In this document: piece after piece, positions 1-7,389 of the stretch | How the letters are laid out: each line of letters starts with the position of its first letter | Numbering within the stretch: position 1 is the first letter of the stretch | Assembly (NCBI GenBank): GCA_002298165.1 | Contig: DBMI01000079.1 | Location: 1-30,524, forward strand | Length of the DNA: 30,524 bases | Origin: Desulfarculales bacterium UBA702 | Lineage (GTDB): Bacteria > Desulfobacterota > Syntrophobacteria > Syntrophobacterales > Syntrophobacteraceae | Direction: 5' to 3' | Program-made: the position numbers and the translations under genes | The notes under the pieces: model-generated | The model's database searches: none | What the model saw: the letters and a program-made list of their open reading frames with translations, nothing else | Told to the model about the DNA's origin: nothing

Positions 1-971
1 GCGAGAAGCTTTGCCATGGCGGATTCTTTTTCGTAGGGCTTCTTGTTGTCTTCGAGCCAGGCGGCGCGAAGGATCAAAAGCTCTGCCGCGTCAATCTGGG
101 TGGCCATATCCGAGAGCTTCCACTGGATTGCCTGGAAGCTCGAAATTGGCTGGTTGAACTGCTCGCGGGTCTTGCTGTATTCGATGGATTCTTCGAGGAC
201 TGCCCTGCCAATGCCAAGGGCCTGGGAAGCGATGCCGATCCGTCCGCCGTCGAGTGTTGTGAGCATTTGCTTGAAACCTTCGCCAGGCTTTCCGAGAAGG
301 TTTTCCTTCGGAATTCGAGCGTCCTCGAATACCAGCTCGGCTGTGCCCGAGGCGTTTATGCCCAGTTTCTCCTCTACTTTGCCCACGCGAAAACCCGGAG
401 TATTGCGGAAGTCGATTATAAAAGAGCTTATACCCTTATAGCCTGCCGCCTTGTCCGTGATCGCGGCCAGCACGCAGTAGTCGGCAACGTTGCCGTTTGT
501 AATGAAGCGCTTGGTGCCGTTAATTATCCATTGATCGCCGTCGAGGACAGCGGTCGTGAGCATCTTTGCCGGGTCGGAACCCGCGCCGGCTTCGGTCAGG
601 CCGTAGCACCCCAGTGACTGGCCGCTTGCAACCGGCTTAAGGTATTTTTGCTTCTGCTCCTCGGTACCGTAGGCGTAAACCGGGAAATTGTAGAGGCTGT
701 TGCAAACGCTCATGATTACGCCGCACGAAGCGCACGCCTTGGATATTTCGATCATCGACAGAGCATAGGAGATGTAGTCCATGCCCGCCCCGCCGTATTG
801 TTCCGGAATTGTTACACCCATGAGTCCCAACTCGCCCATCTTCTCGCAAATTTCTTTCGGGTGGGCATGAGTTTTGTCCAGCTCTGCCGCAACGGGCTTG
901 ATTTCCCTTTCGGCGAATTTGCGGGCCATATCCTGAATCATTTTTTGTTCATCGGTGAGCTCGAAATTCAT
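1..971 (-). CDS. Acyl-CoA dehydrogenase, partial (C-terminus outside window)
   Basis: FAD-dependent dehydrogenase that makes the alpha-beta double bond in acyl-CoA and passes electrons to electron-transfer flavoprotein. About 323 residues are visible from the start MNFELTDEQK; the family is usually near 380, so the last 55-60 residues, including the usual catalytic glutamate, are beyond base 1. Seen: CYGLTEAGAGSD at residues 122-133 (the conserved flavin/substrate loop) and ITNG at 157-160. The start at 971 is preceded by GAGGA at good spacing. It lies 30 bp downstream of the crotonase on the same strand, so the two are probably co-transcribed in a beta-oxidation operon. The sequence resembles short-chain (butyryl-CoA type) dehydrogenases, but chain length cannot be read from this part. 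Confidence 0.95.
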   Translation of the reverse strand, partial: MNFELTDEQKMIQDMARKFAEREIKPVAAELDKTHAHPKEICEKMGELGLMGVTIPEQYGGAGMDYISYALSMIEISKACASCGVIMSVCNSLYNFPVYAYGTEEQKQKYLKPVASGQSLGCYGLTEAGAGSDPAKMLTTAVLDGDQWIINGTKRFITNGNVADYCVLAAITDKAAGYKGISSFIIDFRNTPGFRVGKVEEKLGINASGTAELVFEDARIPKENLLGKPGEGFKQMLTTLDGGRIGIASQALGIGRAVLEESIEYSKTREQFNQPISSFQAIQWKLSDMATQIDAAELLILRAAWLEDNKKPYEKESAMAKLL

Positions 972-1001
972 AATTTTTCCTCGTAGTTGAAAGAATACAG
1001 T

Positions 1002-1793
1002 TTATCGCGTGAGGCTTCCCTTGAATTCTGGCTTGCGCTTTTCCAGAAACGCAGAAACGCCCTCGCGCATATCCTCGGTGCCGAAACAGTTTCCAAACGC
1101 TTCGGCTTCCAGTGCGCATCCATTCCGTAAGTCAATATCGGCCCCCGCATCGACAATTTTCTTGACTGACCGAAGCACTCCGGGAGATTTCGCGGCCAGT
1201 GCCCTGGCAACCTTCATTGTCTCCTCAATTAGCTGATCGGCCGGAAAGACTTTTGCTGCAAGGCCGAGTTCCTTTGCCTGCTGGGCATCGACCATCTCGC
1301 CGGTCATGCAGAGTTCCTTTGTCTTTGCCCGCCCGACCAGGCGTAAAAGCCTTTGAGACCCGCCAAATCCAGGAATTAATCCCAGGTTAACCTCGGGTTG
1401 TCCGAATTTTGCCTTGTCCGATGCATAGATGAAATCGCACGACATTGCGAGTTCGCAGCCGCCGCCCAGCGCAAATCCATTTACGCAGGCAATTACGGGT
1501 TTTGGCAGGTTCTCGATATCGAAAAAGATTCCCTGCCCCCGTTCCGCGAAAAGTCTTGCCTGGAGGCCGTTCATCGAGGGAAAGCCGGTAATGTCCGCTC
1601 CGGCCACGAAAGCCCTGTCCCCCGCGCCGGTGAGGACCAGCACGCGAACTGTGTCGTCGCAATGTACGCGCTTTATGACATCCGCTAGCTCATCCAGCGT
1701 CTCGCTGTTTAAGGCATTAAGTGCCTTAGGTCTGTTGAAGGTGAGGATCCCAACCCCCTCCTGGACCTCGAAAAGAATGTTAGAATAGGTCAT
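1002..1793 (-). CDS. Enoyl-CoA hydratase (crotonase family)
   Basis: Hydrates trans-2-enoyl-CoA to L-3-hydroxyacyl-CoA, the second step of beta-oxidation, in the cytoplasm. The protein is 263 aa (MTYSNILFEV start), normal for the family. Both catalytic glutamates of true hydratases are present: E114 in GGGCELAM and E134 in FGQPEVNLGLIPG, with the oxyanion-hole region AFVAGADI around residues 61-68. An upstream extension to 1961 is open, but the start at 1793 has GGAGGG eight bases ahead and matches where family members begin. It is followed at 30 bp by acyl-CoA dehydrogenase and preceded at 316 bp by thiolase. The pattern fits short-chain 3-hydroxybutyryl-CoA dehydratase activity; no 3-hydroxyacyl-CoA dehydrogenase gene is in the window. 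Confidence 0.95.
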   Translation of the reverse strand: MTYSNILFEVQEGVGILTFNRPKALNALNSETLDELADVIKRVHCDDTVRVLVLTGAGDRAFVAGADITGFPSMNGLQARLFAERGQGIFFDIENLPKPVIACVNGFALGGGCELAMSCDFIYASDKAKFGQPEVNLGLIPGFGGSQRLLRLVGRAKTKELCMTGEMVDAQQAKELGLAAKVFPADQLIEETMKVARALAAKSPGVLRSVKKIVDAGADIDLRNGCALEAEAFGNCFGTEDMREGVSAFLEKRKPEFKGSLTR

Positions 1794-1827
1794 GTTCGCA
1801 TCCCTCCGAATCGATGCACTTTCACCC

Positions 1828-1877
1828 GTCATTCCCGCAAGGGTGTGGGGTGCTGAAACTTCAGCCCTGGTGGGAAT
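1828..1877. repeat. REP-like imperfect palindrome, copy 1
   Basis: Lies in the 316-bp gap (1794-2109) between the thiolase and crotonase genes. It begins with GTCATTCCCGC (1828-1838) and closes with GTGGGAAT (1870-1877), which can pair with ATTCCCGC in RNA if one G-U pair is allowed. The same 11-mer starts two more palindromes at 30339 and 30466. The rest of the gap shows no gene that I can support. Confidence 0.5.
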
Positions 1878-2109
1878 AAAGGGGTTAGCGATGAAAGTTG
1901 TTGAATCGATAAAGTACAAAGAGACCCGACCACCCGTGAGACAATCTGCACAGGATTGCACGGGAGAATCGCGGTTCCGCGGATACTTGCTGAGTCCGGT
2001 CCCGCGCGCGCTTTTTACCGGAAGTAGAATAGGGGCTGGAAGAGCACGTATTTAATGGGAGAATGGTTAGATCGCGCGCCGGAGTCAGCTTATATTTTTA
2101 AAACCTCCT

Positions 2110-3294
2110 TCAGGGCCTCTGCACCACGACGGCCGTTCCCTGGCCTCCGCCTATGCAAAGGGTTGCAATGCCTTTTTTTGCATCCCGTTTCTTCATTTCA
2201 TAAAGTAACGTGGTCAAAATCCTCGCACCGGAAGCTCCAATGGGGTGTCCGAGTGCCACTGCCCCACCGTTTACGTTTACTTTAGCAATATCCCATCCCA
2301 TCTCCCGGTTGACCGCTGCTGCCTGGGCGGCGAAAGCCTCGTTTGCCTCGATGAGATCGAGTTCCTGGGGCGTCCAGCCGGCTTTCGCCAATGCCTTGCG
2401 ACTGGCGCGAACGGGTCCGATCCCCATTATTGCAGGATCCACTCCGCTTGAAGCATATCCCCGGATGTAGGCCATGGGCTCGATTCCGAGTTTTGCCGCT
2501 TTTTTCTCGGACATGACTATCAGGATCGCCGCGCCGTCGTTGATCCCGGATGCATTACCCGCCGTGACCGTCCCGTCGGGCTTGAAAGCCGGCTTTAGCT
2601 TGGCAAGGGATTCGAGGGTCGTGCCGAACCGAGGATGCTCGTCAGTGTCGAAGATAAGAGGATCTTTCCTTGGCTGGGGAACCTTAACGGGAACAATTTC
2701 ATCCTTGAACCGGCCGCTCTTTATCGCCGCTTCCGCCTTTTGCTGGCTGGCCGCGGACAATTCGTCCTGGTCTTGCCTGCTAACCTGAAATCTCTCGGCC
2801 ACATTTTCAGCCGTTATTCCCATGTGGTAGTCATTGAAAATATCATGCAATCCGTCGTAGACCATGAGGTCCAAAAGCGACCCGTCTCCCATCCTCTGAC
2901 CCCAGCGGGCACCCTTGAGGCCATAGGGGACGCGGCTCATGTTCTCCATGCCTCCGGCGATTATTATGTCACTATCGCCCGCGGCAATAGACTGGGCGGC
3001 GAGGCACACACTCTTGAGCCCGGACGCGCATACCTTGTTAATCGTAAAGGCAGGGACCTCGCGGGGAAGTCCCGAATGTATGCCGACCTGGCGCGCCGGG
3101 TTCTGCCCCAGTCCGGCTTGCAGCACGTTCCCGAGAATAACCTCATCCACCAGTGCCGGATCCAGATTGATGCGGCGCATTGCCTCGACTACCGCCGTTA
3201 CTCCCAGGTCCACGGCGGAAACGTCTTTCAGCGATTTGCCAAAAGTTCCTATTGGTGTTCTCACCGCGCTTACAATTACTGCCTGGTGCTCCAT
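2110..3294 (-). CDS. Acetyl-CoA C-acetyltransferase (thiolase)
   Basis: Thiolase of 394 aa, which cleaves 3-ketoacyl-CoA to acetyl-CoA and shortened acyl-CoA, or condenses two acetyl-CoA. The full catalytic set is present: acyl-accepting C89 in NKVCASGLKSV, H350 in GGAVALGHPIGASG, and C380 in CIGGGQGTA. Length and the order of motifs are those of biosynthetic/degradative thiolases of the PhaA/AtoB/FadA group. The start at 3294 has GGAGG upstream. It is the first gene of the minus-strand beta-oxidation set, read from a near-consensus promoter at 3452-3480 with an untranslated leader of about 150 bases. The physiological direction (beta-oxidation or reverse) cannot be told from the sequence. 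Confidence 0.96.
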   Translation of the reverse strand: MEHQAVIVSAVRTPIGTFGKSLKDVSAVDLGVTAVVEAMRRINLDPALVDEVILGNVLQAGLGQNPARQVGIHSGLPREVPAFTINKVCASGLKSVCLAAQSIAAGDSDIIIAGGMENMSRVPYGLKGARWGQRMGDGSLLDLMVYDGLHDIFNDYHMGITAENVAERFQVSRQDQDELSAASQQKAEAAIKSGRFKDEIVPVKVPQPRKDPLIFDTDEHPRFGTTLESLAKLKPAFKPDGTVTAGNASGINDGAAILIVMSEKKAAKLGIEPMAYIRGYASSGVDPAIMGIGPVRASRKALAKAGWTPQELDLIEANEAFAAQAAAVNREMGWDIAKVNVNGGAVALGHPIGASGARILTTLLYEMKKRDAKKGIATLCIGGGQGTAVVVQRP

Positions 3295-3451
3295 CGCTTA
3301 CCTCCATTTGAATGCCGGCCGGAGAACAGCAGGGTCGCCCGCCCAGGGGATACTGCCGGTCGAAAATCCTGAAAAGCGGAGTAAAAAGAGCGGGAAACTG
3401 GGATTGGGGGTTAGGTGCCGGTATCGGCCACGGTTATAGTTGAACTTTTAC

Positions 3452-3480
3452 CTTATAGGGGATGGGAGCCGCTCTGTCAA
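3452..3480 (-). promoter_or_regulatory. Sigma70-type promoter of thiolase gene
   Basis: On the minus strand, TTGACA (3480-3475) is separated by exactly 17 bp from TATAAG (3457-3452). It points at the thiolase gene. The target duplication of the transposon ends at 3482, so the insertion lies one base upstream of the -35 box. Any upstream activator site has been displaced, while the core promoter is intact. Confidence 0.7.
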
Positions 3481-3481
3481 A

Positions 3482-3489
3482 GAAATTCC
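3482..3489. repeat. Target site duplication, left copy
   Basis: GAAATTCC stands directly outside the left inverted repeat and is repeated exactly at 7719-7726 outside the right one. Eight bp fits the 8-9 bp duplications made by IS1-family elements. Confidence 0.9.
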
Positions 3490-3507
3490 GGTAGTGGGTC
3501 ATTTTGA
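3490..3507 (+). repeat. Left terminal inverted repeat of IS1-family element
   Basis: GGTAGTGGGTCATTTTGA, identical over 18 bp to the complement of 7701-7718. The match stops at the next base on both sides. Confidence 0.95.
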
Positions 3508-3857
3508 TTTTGGTTGACTTTCACTTTTGTTCACCCGGCGTTCCCGATACTATATTTTTCTTGCCAAAAAATCATAGTGTGCTATTAGTCCAGAACCTAA
3601 TGCAGATTTGCGAATCGAGATTACTCATTCATGATTCCGACAATGTAGTACAGAAATACTGTAAAGACTGTATTGCAAAGCAGGATTTGAGAGCGCATCT
3701 TCAAATCCTTCAAGGTTTTTGTCCATCTTGTCGATTTATGTTCTAAATCGTACACAGCCGGTTTAACAGGGAAAAAAAATGGGCGGAGATTAGATTCCAC
3801 AACAGGCCCCCCGAGGGGGCCTGCAATTCCCTTCCCCACCAAATCCAAAGAGATGTA
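3508..3857. other. Left subterminal region of the transposon without a clear gene
   Basis: Three hundred and fifty bases between the left repeat and the first passenger gene. A short plus-strand frame (ATG at 3600 to stop at 3746) contains two CxxC pairs (CKDC and CPSC), as in a small zinc ribbon, but it has no ribosome binding site and I do not call it a gene. A perfect GC-rich hairpin lies at 3803-3823. A weak promoter candidate, TTGTTC-18-TATATT, lies at about 3527-3556. Confidence 0.4.
3803..3823. repeat. Perfect GC-rich stem-loop upstream of the passenger gene
   Basis: CAGGCCCCC (3803-3811) pairs over all 9 bp with GGGGGCCTG (3815-3823), with loop CGA. No T-run follows on either strand, so it is not a standard Rho-independent terminator. 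It ends 34 bases before the ATG at 3858 and could act as a block to read-in transcription or as a leader structure. Confidence 0.6.
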
Positions 3858-4637
3858 ATGACAAAAGGGAAATGGTCCACCTTTGCCTCAAGAGTCTACT
3901 ACGCGCTTGGTATGGCGTATTATCTCTACCAGTGGATTGGCATTGCGGGTGTATTCGCTTTAATAGCGGCATATCTCCCCTTCCAGGCGGGATACTACTG
4001 GCCCTCCTTTGTCATTTCCCAAATTGCCCTTATCCTATTCATCTGGTGTTTCACACTATGGATGCGCTCGACCCGCTTCCAATTTCAGAGCGGGAACCCA
4101 GGCATAAAAACATTGGAGACTGATAGGCGCTACTCCGTACTGGATGACAATCATTATGAGTATTATAGGAAAGTCACCGTCAAAGCAAAGCAACATGGGG
4201 TAGTCGGCTACAATCATTATTTTCATTGGTCAGGTGAAGGCAAAATAGAAGTTGCGCCCCTTGATGGCTGCAAACATCACCCCTGTGTGCTTCGTCCCCA
4301 CTTAAGGACTGGGCAGGTTTGTGCTGTTACATTTGAAAGGCCCCTGAGGAAGGGTGAAACAACAGAAATAGCCTATATGCTTCACCTTTCAGACACAAAA
4401 GGAACGGCTGAACCTTTTCTATCCCATACATGCCATGACAAAACGAACCGCCTTACGCTGAGAGTGACATTCCCCCCCGGTAATCAGGCAAGAACATTCA
4501 AAAAGCAGATTTTTCTCTCACCTGTGTCGCCGCTCCCAATATGGGAAGAAACTGGGACCACTAGCCAAGATTCAAATACGGCTGAATTTTCCATATCCAA
4601 GCCCCGCGTGGGTAGCATGTATGCTATTATCTGGTAG
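3858..4637 (+). CDS. Transposon passenger: protein with two membrane segments and a soluble C-terminal domain
   Basis: A 259-aa protein of unknown function. Two hydrophobic helices lie close together near the N-terminus (about residues 20-44 and 48-70), followed by about 185 soluble residues with alternating short polar/hydrophobic stretches suggesting a beta-rich fold and ending in GSMYAIIW. The soluble part has several cysteines and histidines (HHPCVL, SHTCHD) but no motif I can assign. It is the only plus-strand gene of the element. Its stop codon is 3 bp from that of the convergent transposase, and a 9-bp hairpin lies just upstream. GAGATG ahead of the start gives a weak ribosome site. 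A short membrane hairpin plus a soluble domain is common in conflict-system effectors, but that is only an analogy. Confidence 0.75.
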   Translation: MTKGKWSTFASRVYYALGMAYYLYQWIGIAGVFALIAAYLPFQAGYYWPSFVISQIALILFIWCFTLWMRSTRFQFQSGNPGIKTLETDRRYSVLDDNHYEYYRKVTVKAKQHGVVGYNHYFHWSGEGKIEVAPLDGCKHHPCVLRPHLRTGQVCAVTFERPLRKGETTEIAYMLHLSDTKGTAEPFLSHTCHDKTNRLTLRVTFPPGNQARTFKKQIFLSPVSPLPIWEETGTTSQDSNTAEFSISKPRVGSMYAIIW

Positions 4638-4640
4638 TTT

Positions 4641-5471
4641 TCAATCCGCCAACTTCGCAATATCCTCCATAGTCCAGAGCCGATCCGTAATCCCTGCCTC
4701 CATTGCGGGAGTAACCCGCAAACTCTGATGAATCCTTACGAAGTTATAGTACATGAAATGAAGCGATACCGCATAGGCCAGGTTCTCGGCCTTTTTCGAG
4801 AATCCGTTGGTTAGGCGGGTAAATCGGCGCATCCCCATCCGCATAGTTAGGTTTTGCCGCTCTACATAGGATGTTGAAATGTGCTTCGAATCGGGATCAC
4901 CCACCTTGACCTCCTTGGTACTGCTCATGTACTTTGCGGGGCTGTATCGCTTCTCCATCTTCTGCTCAGTACTTTCCCCATAAAGCTTAATCAGCATGGC
5001 GTAATCTATGTCCAGCCCAAATTCTTCCGAAACCGCATACATATAGGCTTTTAGGCCGTCCGTTGTAAGTTGAACCCGATGAGAGAGCCGGGAAGCAAGA
5101 TCATGCACGAAGGCAAGTGAAGTGGGGTAATCTCTCTTGCCAACAAGCCAGGACACCATCAACTTTGAATCGGCACACATCCCCGTCCATGTGTAAACAT
5201 CCCCGAATCCAAATTGACCTTTCTTATCAGCGGGCACATTCTTTTCTTTGCAGTGGCAGAACGCCCAAATTTCATCACATTGAATCCGCTTGCAGGAAAG
5301 GTTTCTCAGACGTTCATCTTGATATTGCGAACAGGCTTGGCCGACTTCACGGAGCAGTTTGATTACCGTGTTTTTTACCACGTCGCATATTCTGGCAGTG
5401 GTGCGGATCGAGTTGCCTTCAACCAAACACTTTAGGATTTGCGTTCTCTTTTCAAGGCTCAGTCTGTTCAT
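4641..5471 (-). CDS. IS1-family DDE transposase
   Basis: Single-ORF transposase of 276 aa. An N-terminal helix-turn-helix region (about residues 5-45, LEKRTQILKCLVEGNSIRT) is followed by the RNase H-like catalytic fold with the DDE triad D66 (CDEIW), D138 (TTDGLKAY) and E204 (SYVERQNL). A C-terminal FVRIHQSLRVTPAM stretch is typical of IS1 and related transposases. The frame extends to a TTG at 5489, but the ATG at 5471 has GGGAGAA at good spacing and begins at the conserved NRLSLEKR. It has a near-consensus promoter at 5512-5540 overlapped by a copy of the terminal-repeat sequence. No frameshift is needed, unlike classical IS1 (InsA/InsB). All key residues are intact, so the enzyme is probably active. 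Confidence 0.93.
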   Translation of the reverse strand: MNRLSLEKRTQILKCLVEGNSIRTTARICDVVKNTVIKLLREVGQACSQYQDERLRNLSCKRIQCDEIWAFCHCKEKNVPADKKGQFGFGDVYTWTGMCADSKLMVSWLVGKRDYPTSLAFVHDLASRLSHRVQLTTDGLKAYMYAVSEEFGLDIDYAMLIKLYGESTEQKMEKRYSPAKYMSSTKEVKVGDPDSKHISTSYVERQNLTMRMGMRRFTRLTNGFSKKAENLAYAVSLHFMYYNFVRIHQSLRVTPAMEAGITDRLWTMEDIAKLAD

Positions 5472-5511
5472 CAGGGTTCTCCCGCCCAAGCTGTTTCACT
5501 TCATAATGACC

Positions 5512-5540
5512 CTTATACTTGAGCGGTCATGCAATGTCAA
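5512..5540 (-). promoter_or_regulatory. Transposase promoter with 15-bp operator-like spacer
   Basis: On the minus strand: TTGACA (5540-5535), a 17-bp spacer, TATAAG (5517-5512). Fifteen of the spacer bases (5532-5518) read GCATGACCGCTCAAG. The same 15-mer, in opposite orientation, fills the same place in the promoter of the 87-aa gene at 7660-7688. Its core TGACCGCTCA matches its own complement at 8 of 10 positions, as for a dimeric repressor site. TCATAATGACCC (5501-5512) just downstream copies the terminal repeat at 11 of 12 bases. Confidence 0.75.
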
Positions 5541-5589
5541 GCTCAAAATCCATCCTAGCCGATAAAAACGCCTCGGATGTGGTTGCTGG

Positions 5590-6654
5590 CTATTTTATGA
5601 TTCGCAGTTTCTTTTGAATATCTTGAGGATACCACCATCTCCGAAAATCATCTTCATATATTGCCAACATCCTACATAGTTCGAGAACAGAGAATCCAAG
5701 ATCGTCCAGATGGTGCTCTATAATCTCCTTGAGCATAGCCGGTTCTTCTGGCGGAAAATCTAGCTGCACTGGTTCTCTCTGCTTATACCCATGGTAGTTC
5801 ATCCTTGCCCATATTCGACGTTCTTCATCTTGGTCTAGCTTATTTAGATGCTTAGCTCTCATGATCAGAGCACTCATCGCAATTTTCCAATAAGGTTTCA
5901 ATCTTGCCAATGTATCAAGCGAAATATCATTTAGGTAAGGTCCTATTTCATCTCCAGGGGCCAAGAACTCTCCTGCAAATAAATAAGCCTCTTCCTCCAT
6001 GTTTGGCTTTGGGCAGTTATGCATGATAATATGACCCAATTCATGAGCTAGAGTCAGCCTCTCTCTATCAGCAGGTATATCTTTGTTTATATATATAACT
6101 GGATGTTGCGTTTCGGTAATGAACGCAATGCCGTCTATCAATGTAGTTCCGAAATCGGTGCGGATAATTATTACTCCAGCACTTTCCATTATGGATGTTA
6201 AGTTCTTGATGGGGCCGCGTGGGATTCGCCAGTATTGGCGAACAGCTTTAGCAATTTCGGCAGGACCGTTCTGATTGTAATCATCAGGATCAAGTGAAAT
6301 GACAGATGTATCTAAATCGACTTGGTTCAGGAAATCTCGGACATGTAAATTTCTTATATTAAAAGTCGATTCAATCTGAGATTGTAGTTTCTTTGACAGA
6401 GCCTGCCGCTTTCTATGGAATGGAGCGGTAGGTGGGTATCTAAAACCTACCTGGAAGAAGAACTCTGGGGGATAATGCAGATGTTCAGAAAAACTATTCA
6501 CCAGATCTTCGGATGGGCGAAGAAACCCCTGTTCTACTTTTGAGATTATTCCTTGGGTAATACCCATTCTGTCTTTAAGTTCATTCTGGGTAAGCCCCCT
6601 TGATTCCCTGGCAAGAATGAACATTTCCGGGTTAATCGTCGCTTGAGCCCTCAT
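5590..6654 (-). CDS. XRE-family regulator fused to ImmA/IrrE-type zinc peptidase
   Basis: A 354-aa protein of the COG2856 type. The N-terminal Cro/C1 helix-turn-helix spans about residues 11-65 (LTQNELKDRMGITQGIISKVEQG). The C-terminal peptidase has the zinc motif H204-E205-L-G-H208, with acidic residues E221/E222 shortly after as the likely third ligand, followed by FAGEFLAP. Family members cleave or regulate partner repressors in response to stress (as ImmA with ImmR of ICEBs1), or act as antitoxin-like regulators. The ATG at 6654 follows GGAGGAGAAG and overlaps the end of the 199-aa gene by 23 bp, so translation of the two is probably coupled. A longer frame to 6738 would overlap further and lacks a better start. 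In this element it is the obvious candidate to sense the cell state or control the element promoters. Confidence 0.9.
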   Translation of the reverse strand: MRAQATINPEMFILARESRGLTQNELKDRMGITQGIISKVEQGFLRPSEDLVNSFSEHLHYPPEFFFQVGFRYPPTAPFHRKRQALSKKLQSQIESTFNIRNLHVRDFLNQVDLDTSVISLDPDDYNQNGPAEIAKAVRQYWRIPRGPIKNLTSIMESAGVIIIRTDFGTTLIDGIAFITETQHPVIYINKDIPADRERLTLAHELGHIIMHNCPKPNMEEEAYLFAGEFLAPGDEIGPYLNDISLDTLARLKPYWKIAMSALIMRAKHLNKLDQDEERRIWARMNYHGYKQREPVQLDFPPEEPAMLKEIIEHHLDDLGFSVLELCRMLAIYEDDFRRWWYPQDIQKKLRIIK

Positions 6655-7231
6655 CTTCTCCTCCTTTGGTTTTTCGGCCAAGATCGGTTTTGGGCTTCCA
6701 CGGTTTGGCCCCTCCCGTATCGGGCACAGGGAACTCAATGATGGATTGCAGGCGGCTATCCTGAAGAATCTTCACCGCCCAGGCATTCGATCGCTTTCCA
6801 CTGGGTTTTGTGATGTAAATTTCAATATCGGTTCCCGCTTCGTTGACGATCCATCCCGCATTTAGATTGGTAATCGGGTGCGGCGAGAACATTAAAAGCT
6901 GTTGATACACAAATTTGTTCGATTGAATTGTCGGAATGTTGCTGGAACATTTATGGCTATTCAGTTTCTTGAGCCTGATGAAAGTATCTGCGATTTCAAG
7001 GAGGCACAGCCCATTTTTTCTTTCATGAATGCGGGCTGCCTCATCTCCCGTGAATTCACTCCGGATATAGTTCCAAATGTAGTCGCGCCTCGCGTTTGCC
7101 AGAGTACGCTTAGTAAAAATATGTAGTTGGTGTTCGTTGTTTATCCGAGCACCGTGGAAGCCGCGCACAATACAGTCATGGATTCTCGCCAAGAACGGTT
7201 CAAGGCCCCTCATCACATCCGACTTATCCAT
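6632..7231 (-). CDS. Unknown protein coupled to the XRE-ImmA/IrrE gene
   Basis: A 199-aa protein without a motif I can name. The N-terminal half is helical and basic (THE KRTLANARRDYIWNYIR region, about residues 41-57). The middle carries RLKKLNSHKCSSNIPTIQS, and the last 30 residues are charged and low in complexity. The ATG at 7231 has AAGGAG six bases ahead; a TTG one codon earlier is open but less likely. It ends inside the next gene (23-bp overlap), the arrangement of a coupled two-gene unit. From general acquaintance, proteins of this size and pattern often stand next to ImmA/IrrE genes in islands, so a substrate, toxin or partner role for that peptidase is the best guess. That guess is inference, not seen. 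Confidence 0.8.
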   Translation of the reverse strand: MDKSDVMRGLEPFLARIHDCIVRGFHGARINNEHQLHIFTKRTLANARRDYIWNYIRSEFTGDEAARIHERKNGLCLLEIADTFIRLKKLNSHKCSSNIPTIQSNKFVYQQLLMFSPHPITNLNAGWIVNEAGTDIEIYITKPSGKRSNAWAVKILQDSRLQSIIEFPVPDTGGAKPWKPKTDLGRKTKGGEDEGSSDD

Positions 7232-7389
7232 CAAGCTCTCCTTCTGTTGGAAGAAACGATCGATGGTCTTTTAATACTCTTCAATTTCGATAAAAGCAAC
7301 ACAATATATTCCTAAAAATATTCCCTATTTTATTCCAACGGAGGAGAATATGTATATCTCACGTGTACATGCTATTAATCGGATAGGTA

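Noticed and set aside
1794..1961. N-terminal extension of the crotonase to 319 aa
   Set aside because: The family N-terminus begins at MTYSNILFEV, with GGAGGG at the right distance; the extension includes the REP-like palindrome.
2635..3372. A 245-codon plus-strand open frame opposite the thiolase gene
   Set aside because: Antisense shadow of a thiolase with all catalytic residues in place.
3504..3746. Short plus-strand frame with two CxxC pairs inside the transposon's left end
   Set aside because: It starts with a TTG inside the terminal repeat or an ATG at 3600 with no ribosome site; too little to call a gene.
3621..3848. Short minus-strand frame with a hydrophobic stretch in the same region
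   Set aside because: It runs through the GC hairpin, has no ribosome site and no recognisable pattern.
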